From Deltaproteobacteria bacterium (GTDB lineage Bacteria > Myxococcota_A > Polyangia > Nannocystales > Nannocystaceae), in contig JADJEE010000012.1 of NCBI GenBank assembly GCA_016709225.1, forward strand, positions 1,116,001-1,180,000: DNA of 64,000 bases, given 5' to 3'. The notes under the pieces were generated by a model. It saw only the letters and a list, made by a program, of their open reading frames with translations. It had not been told where the DNA came from and made no database searches. Positions 60,735 to 64,000 of the stretch are shown here, one piece after another (the first letter of the stretch is position 1; every line of letters starts with the position of its first letter). The position numbers were made by a program, and so were the translations under genes.

Positions 60735-61850
60735 TCAGAAGCGGCCCTGCACCACCAGCGAGCCCGGGCCCACGCCGACCCGCGCGCGACGTTGCGAGTC
60801 GCCGCGATCGGCCTTGCGCTTGCCGGCGCGCGCTCGCTTGCCGGCGCTGGTCAGCAACACCGCGACGCCCAGCGTCACCAGGGTCGCGGCCGCCAGCGAG
60901 GTGCCGAACACGATCCAGTCGGTGTCCCACAGCCGCCGGCAGCGGCCGCGCGCGTCGACGTTGCCGCCCTCGCATGCATCGCCGATCTCGAAGGGACGGT
61001 CATCGAGCGCCGCGAAGGTCGCGGCCACACCGACGCCGGCGATGCCGACCCCCAGCGAGACCCAGCCCCACGGTCGCTTGGGCAGGCGGCTGGGCATCTT
61101 CTCCAGCTCGAAGCCGATGTCCTCGGCGACGCCCTCGACCACGGTCACCTCGCGCTCGACCGCGATGTAGCCGTCTTTGCTGACGCGCACGACTCGCTTG
61201 CCGGCGATGATCGGGCGCTCCAGCGGCGTGACGCCGACCAACTCACCGTCGACGGTCACCTCGGCGCCGTCCGGCTCGCTGCGCACCGACAGCACCGAGG
61301 GGCCCTGGGCGAGCGCATCGAGCTTGGTCCGCAGCGTCGCGGCCGCGGAGGCCATCAACGCACCGGCATCGACCACGCCGCAGATCTCGCAGCCCTGCTT
61401 GTTGCGCGCGACGACCTCACCCGACTTGCCGTCGACGAGCTCGACGCTGACGTCGTAGTCGCGATCGCGCACCACCACGCTCGCACGCACGACGTGGCTG
61501 GCGCCGGTGGCCTTGGCGACCCGCTGATAGCAACGTCGCTCGCCGCAGTCGTCGGCCTTCGCGTCCGCAGCGAGCACGTCGGCCGGCGAGGCCACGTCGA
61601 AGTCACCGCGCTGCAGCCCACCGACCAGCTCGCCCAGCAGCGCGTCCCGGTCGCCCTCGGCGAGCTCACCGTCGACCGCCAGCGGCAGGATCGCGGCCCG
61701 CAGGCGGGTGCTGGCCTGCGCGGCCGCAGTCGCAGGCGCGCCGTCGGCAGCCACCGCGACCGGCACCGTCGCCATCGCGAGGCTGCCGCACAGCGCCCAG
61801 GCCACGGCGACAGTCATCGAATCGACACGGCGCCAAGGCGTGGGACGCAC
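60735..61850 (-). CDS. PEGA-domain envelope protein
   Basis: A 371-residue exported protein. The N-terminus has a basic stretch (RPTPWRR) and a hydrophobic signal to about residue 35. A first part (about 45-180) resembles a periplasmic domain with strand patterns such as ILPLAVDGELAEGD and ASHVVRASVVVRD and two conserved-looking Cys pairs (CGERRC, CEIC). A PEGA domain follows (about 195-265: SVRSEPDGAEVTVDGELVGVTPLE, VSKDGYI). Two membrane-like segments lie near 280-300 and 325-345; the tail is basic. PEGA proteins bind surface or cell-wall components. The GTG at 61850 is used because TAGCCT lies 6 bases upstream; the ATG at 61817 would remove the basic region of the signal. Confidence 0.75.
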   Translation of the reverse strand: MRPTPWRRVDSMTVAVAWALCGSLAMATVPVAVAADGAPATAAAQASTRLRAAILPLAVDGELAEGDRDALLGELVGGLQRGDFDVASPADVLAADAKADDCGERRCYQRVAKATGASHVVRASVVVRDRDYDVSVELVDGKSGEVVARNKQGCEICGVVDAGALMASAAATLRTKLDALAQGPSVLSVRSEPDGAEVTVDGELVGVTPLERPIIAGKRVVRVSKDGYIAVEREVTVVEGVAEDIGFELEKMPSRLPKRPWGWVSLGVGIAGVGVAATFAALDDRPFEIGDACEGGNVDARGRCRRLWDTDWIVFGTSLAAATLVTLGVAVLLTSAGKRARAGKRKADRGDSQRRARVGVGPGSLVVQGRF

Positions 61851-61856
61851 GAGCGC

Positions 61857-61862
61857 AGGCTA
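61857..61862 (-). promoter_or_regulatory. candidate -10 box TAGCCT
   Basis: On the minus strand, TAGCCT ends 6 bases before the GTG at 61850. It would give a leaderless message and favours that start over the ATG at 61817. Confidence 0.35.
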
Positions 61863-61963
61863 TCACGCTTGACCTTCGGCCAGCCAGCACGCGACGGTTC
61901 CCCGCGATGCACACGCGCACACGGCGGAGCCGAGCAGGGACGTCCGCAGGGTCGTCGTCGCGG

Positions 61964-62764
61964 ATGTCGAAGCCGGCTGTCGTCGCGGCTGGCTGTGTCG
62001 CTGCAGCGCTGGCCATCGGCGCCACGGGTTGCGCGCGCGAACCCGAGGGACGCTTCGCCCAGACCGAGGAGGATCCACCGACCAAGCCCGACGGCCCGTT
62101 GCGGTACGCCGAGACCATCGCCAAGGCGCGCAGGGGCGACGACGTGATCGAGCCACTGCTCGAGCTCGGGCGCGGCAACAAGGGCGAGCTGCAGGCCGTG
62201 GTCGCGGTGGTGCACGTCGATGGCAGCGCTGCGATCGAGCTGTGGCGCTTCGATCAGAGCGGCAGCACGCAGGTGCTCGAGCCCCGCGGAGAGCCAGCAC
62301 CGCTGCTGCGCCTCGACACCAACGCCACGGCCTCGGCGGCGCTGCCCGAGTTCCGTCTCGCGCTCGCGTCCCCCGGGGCCGAGCTACACCGACGCTTCGG
62401 CATGCCCGCGGCGCCCGGCCAGGCCGAGGCGATCGAACAGGGGCTGGTCGCGCTCGCGCAGGCGGCCGTCGCAGCGCGGGCCGCGGGCAGCACCGCCCAG
62501 GCCCGCGTGCAGGCCCTCGCCCAGGTCTTCCACGCGCTCGACGATGGCCCGCTGTTCACCCGCGATCAGCTGGGCCTGGCCCTCGACGCGCTGGCGGCGG
62601 GTCGCTGGCGCGCGACCGAGATCCAGCGTCCGTCCGACCGCCGCGCGGTGGTTCGCACCGAGGGCGGCGACACGCTGGAGCTGCTGCGCAAGGGCGATGG
62701 TTGGGTGATCACCACCATCCGCGAGGGCGCACCAACGCCGCCCCTCGCGCCCGCGACACCTTAG
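61964..62764 (+). CDS. lipoprotein of unknown function
   Basis: A 266-residue lipoprotein (IGATGCAREP lipobox, Cys about residue 23). The mature part is mixed alpha/beta: strands LQAVVAVVHVDGSAAIELWRF and helices with AQAAVAARAAGSTAQARVQALAQVF, later LGLALDALAAGRWRATEI and a final strand pair RAVVRTEGGDTLELL / GWVITTIREG. No recognised family. The gene is divergent from the PEGA gene; its stop overlaps the stop of the convergent CrtA-like gene by 4 bases (TTAG). The ATG at 61964 gives the lipoprotein signal; earlier in-frame codons lie outside it. Confidence 0.66.
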   Translation: MSKPAVVAAGCVAAALAIGATGCAREPEGRFAQTEEDPPTKPDGPLRYAETIAKARRGDDVIEPLLELGRGNKGELQAVVAVVHVDGSAAIELWRFDQSGSTQVLEPRGEPAPLLRLDTNATASAALPEFRLALASPGAELHRRFGMPAAPGQAEAIEQGLVALAQAAVAARAAGSTAQARVQALAQVFHALDDGPLFTRDQLGLALDALAAGRWRATEIQRPSDRRAVVRTEGGDTLELLRKGDGWVITTIREGAPTPPLAPATP

Positions 62765-63540
62765 CCCCGCGGCCGAACGGACGCGGGCGCGATCGAGGGC
62801 GGGCTGACGGTGTCGGTGGCCGCACCGAGCGATGCGGTTGCGCGCCGCGGGACGATGCCGGTCCGCCCCTCCCACGCGCCGTACTCGCCGAGGCAGCTGA
62901 AGCGCAGGGTCGTGAACTCGACGTGGAAGTCCTTGCGTCGACGCTCGCGCATCGCGATCGCATGGCGCTGTGGCGCCGCGATGGCGCCATGCCCCTGGAC
63001 CATCTCCAGCATCGCCCGCGCGGTCTCCCACACGGTGAAGGTCGCGATCGTGCGCGACGGGCGGGTCGCCGCCAGCGCGAGCGTCGTGCCGGGATGATCT
63101 CGGACCAGCCGCTCGACCGGCAGGCCCCACCGGATGAAGCGCGGCACCTGCAGCATCCGCAGGCGCGCGACGGTCACCGCGACCACGGGCGCGTCGAGGT
63201 CGGTGTCCGCGGCGGTCGCCGGCAGGCCGTCGAACGCCGCGACGTGCCCCCACCGTCGCAGGAACTGCAGCCGTACGTGCCAGCCCGCCGCGAGCGCGCG
63301 ACCCAACCGCGTGCCGACGAGGAACTCCTCGATCGCCGCTTCGCTCTCCCAGGCCGCGAACATCGCGAGGCGACCGAGCTGCCAGCGGCGCGGCGACAGC
63401 ATCGGCAACCCCAACTGCATCGGCATCATGCACTCGGCGTGCTGCAGACCCGCGACCACGCCGGCGCGCGGCGGGTGGATCATCGCCCCGAGCGTGGTGA
63501 GGACACCGGCCCGGGCGAGGTGGAAGCTGTGGACCACCAC
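62761..63540 (-). CDS. spheroidene monooxygenase (CrtA)-like protein
   Basis: A 259-residue soluble protein. It has the order of two alpha/beta repeats seen in CrtA-type proteins (dimeric alpha-beta-barrel fold): LGRLAMFAAWESEAAIEEFL in the first half, then VAVTVARLRMLQVPRFIRWGLPV, IATFTVWETARAMLEMVQG and the closing RKDFHVEFTTLRFSCLGEYGAWEGR. CrtA oxygenates carotenoids in phototrophs; related proteins in non-phototrophs have unknown roles. No other carotenoid genes are in the window. The GTG at 63540 starts 6 bases after the stop of mltG, so both may be one operon. Match by pattern, from memory. Confidence 0.68.
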   Translation of the reverse strand: MVVHSFHLARAGVLTTLGAMIHPPRAGVVAGLQHAECMMPMQLGLPMLSPRRWQLGRLAMFAAWESEAAIEEFLVGTRLGRALAAGWHVRLQFLRRWGHVAAFDGLPATAADTDLDAPVVAVTVARLRMLQVPRFIRWGLPVERLVRDHPGTTLALAATRPSRTIATFTVWETARAMLEMVQGHGAIAAPQRHAIAMRERRRKDFHVEFTTLRFSCLGEYGAWEGRTGIVPRRATASLGAATDTVSPPSIAPASVRPRG

Positions 63541-63546
63541 GGCCCG

Positions 63547-64000
63547 CTAGTCCTCGACGGCACCAGCGGCCGAGCCGTCGCCGACGGCTCCGCGTCGCTG
63601 GTACAGCTCGACCGCGGCCTCGTGCTCGGCGACCGTCTTGCTGAACTGGTGCGTGCCGTCGTTGCGGGCCACGAAGTAGAGGAACCGCGACTTCTTGGGG
63701 GCGAACACGGCCTCGATCGCCGCGCGACCGGGATTGGTGATCGGCCCCGGCGGCAGGCCCTCGTGGGTGTACGTGTTGTACGGGTTGTCCTCGTCGCGCA
63801 GGTGGATGCGGCGGATGCGACCCTCGAACTTCTGACAGGCGGGCGACTTGGTGGTCGGGACCGTGCAGCCGTAGATGATGGTCGGGTCGGTCTGCAGCAG
63901 CTTGGGCTTGAAGCTGGAGAACGACAGGCGGTTGAGGAAGACGCCGGCGATGAGCGGACGCTCGTGCTTGGCACCGGTCTCTTTCTCGACGATCGAGGCC
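63547..64000 (-). CDS. mltG: endolytic peptidoglycan transglycosylase MltG, C-terminal part (cut by window edge)
   Basis: The last 150 residues of an MltG (YceG-like) protein; the gene continues beyond the window. Visible family parts in order: ASIVEKET, which contains the catalytic Glu, then ERPLIAGVFLNRL, LLQTDPTIIYGC, NPYNTYTHEGLPPGPITNPG, and FLYFVARNDGTHQFSKTVAEHE. MltG cuts nascent glycan strands and limits their length; it sits in the inner membrane with its active site in the periplasm. All these motifs are intact. The stop is the TAG at 63549-63547, 6 bases before the next gene on this strand. Confidence 0.93.
   Translation of the reverse strand, partial: ASIVEKETGAKHERPLIAGVFLNRLSFSSFKPKLLQTDPTIIYGCTVPTTKSPACQKFEGRIRRIHLRDEDNPYNTYTHEGLPPGPITNPGRAAIEAVFAPKKSRFLYFVARNDGTHQFSKTVAEHEAAVELYQRRGAVGDGSAAGAVED

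Noticed and set aside
63547..63558. CTAGTCCTCGAC near the stop of mltG, resembling the repeat motif
   Set aside because: It lacks two bases (AC) of the motif and is fully explained as the last codons of mltG (AVED, stop).

Overview
The window reads as chromosomal DNA of a myxobacterium (Myxococcota), most like the Nannocystis/Plesiocystis side of the phylum. This is inferred from the very high GC, GC-rich third positions, MYXO-CTERM-type C-terminal sorting tags, many lipoproteins with Ser/Thr/Gly/Asp-rich spacers after the lipobox, several eukaryote-like Ser/Thr kinases, and frequent GTG starts. No rRNA, tRNA, CRISPR array, phage or insertion sequence was recognised. Almost all of the sequence is coding.

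Layout. 0-9.7 kb: secreted and surface proteins (MBL-fold hydrolase, a large cysteine-peptidase-like lipoprotein, a LamG-flanked sialidase, a Cys-rich lipoprotein, a mono-haem lipoprotein, a BNR propeller lipoprotein) plus one DUF2378-like cytosolic protein. 9.7-15.4 kb (minus): a polysaccharide or lipid O-acylation operon with an MBOAT acyltransferase and an 1132-residue protein carrying two SGNH-like domains around an NHL-type propeller. 15.4-18.5 kb: a fused membrane/spermidine-synthase-like protein. 18.6-22 kb: an ECF sigma factor, a metzincin-like MYXO-CTERM protein and a lipid-anchored lipase. 22.1-25.5 kb: four genes joined by three 4-base start/stop overlaps (hydrolase lipoprotein, beta-rich envelope protein, NarL-type histidine kinase, LuxR-type regulator).

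26-42 kb is a signalling block. An ECF sigma factor with a downstream TPR/membrane protein is divergent from a Ser/Thr kinase. A minus-strand operon follows: PAS histidine kinase, class III adenylate cyclase, Ser/Thr kinase with a degenerate receiver domain, and a LysM-FecR-OmpA envelope protein. Each junction overlaps by 4 bases or is 2 bases apart. Next come a DUF481 outer-membrane protein, a frameshifted sigma-54 activator, a receiver/HPt pair and a second OmpA/TSP3 protein. 42-53.8 kb: metabolic and envelope genes (FabV-type enoyl reductase, TRL-like lipoprotein, YciO/Sua5-like protein, GT-C membrane protein, M24 aminopeptidase, GIN-domain lipoprotein, MtfA-like peptidase, methyltransferase, sulfotransferase-like protein). 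53.9-64 kb: two more metzincin-like paralogues flanking ApbE, a Ser/Thr kinase with TPRs (also frameshifted), a PEGA protein, a lipoprotein, a CrtA-like protein and the C-terminal part of MltG.

Most notable observations: (i) three paralogous secreted proteins have a metzincin-like zinc motif in which the first His is Gln in every copy; (ii) the kinase-cyclase-kinase-OmpA operon; (iii) the MBOAT/dual-SGNH/propeller system; (iv) a 170-bp palindromic element whose end sequence recurs at gene 3' ends and supplies stop codons; (v) recurrent TAnnnT boxes 6-16 bases upstream of starts, suggesting leaderless or very short-leader transcription; (vi) two genes broken in the same way, by what looks like one extra G in a short G run.
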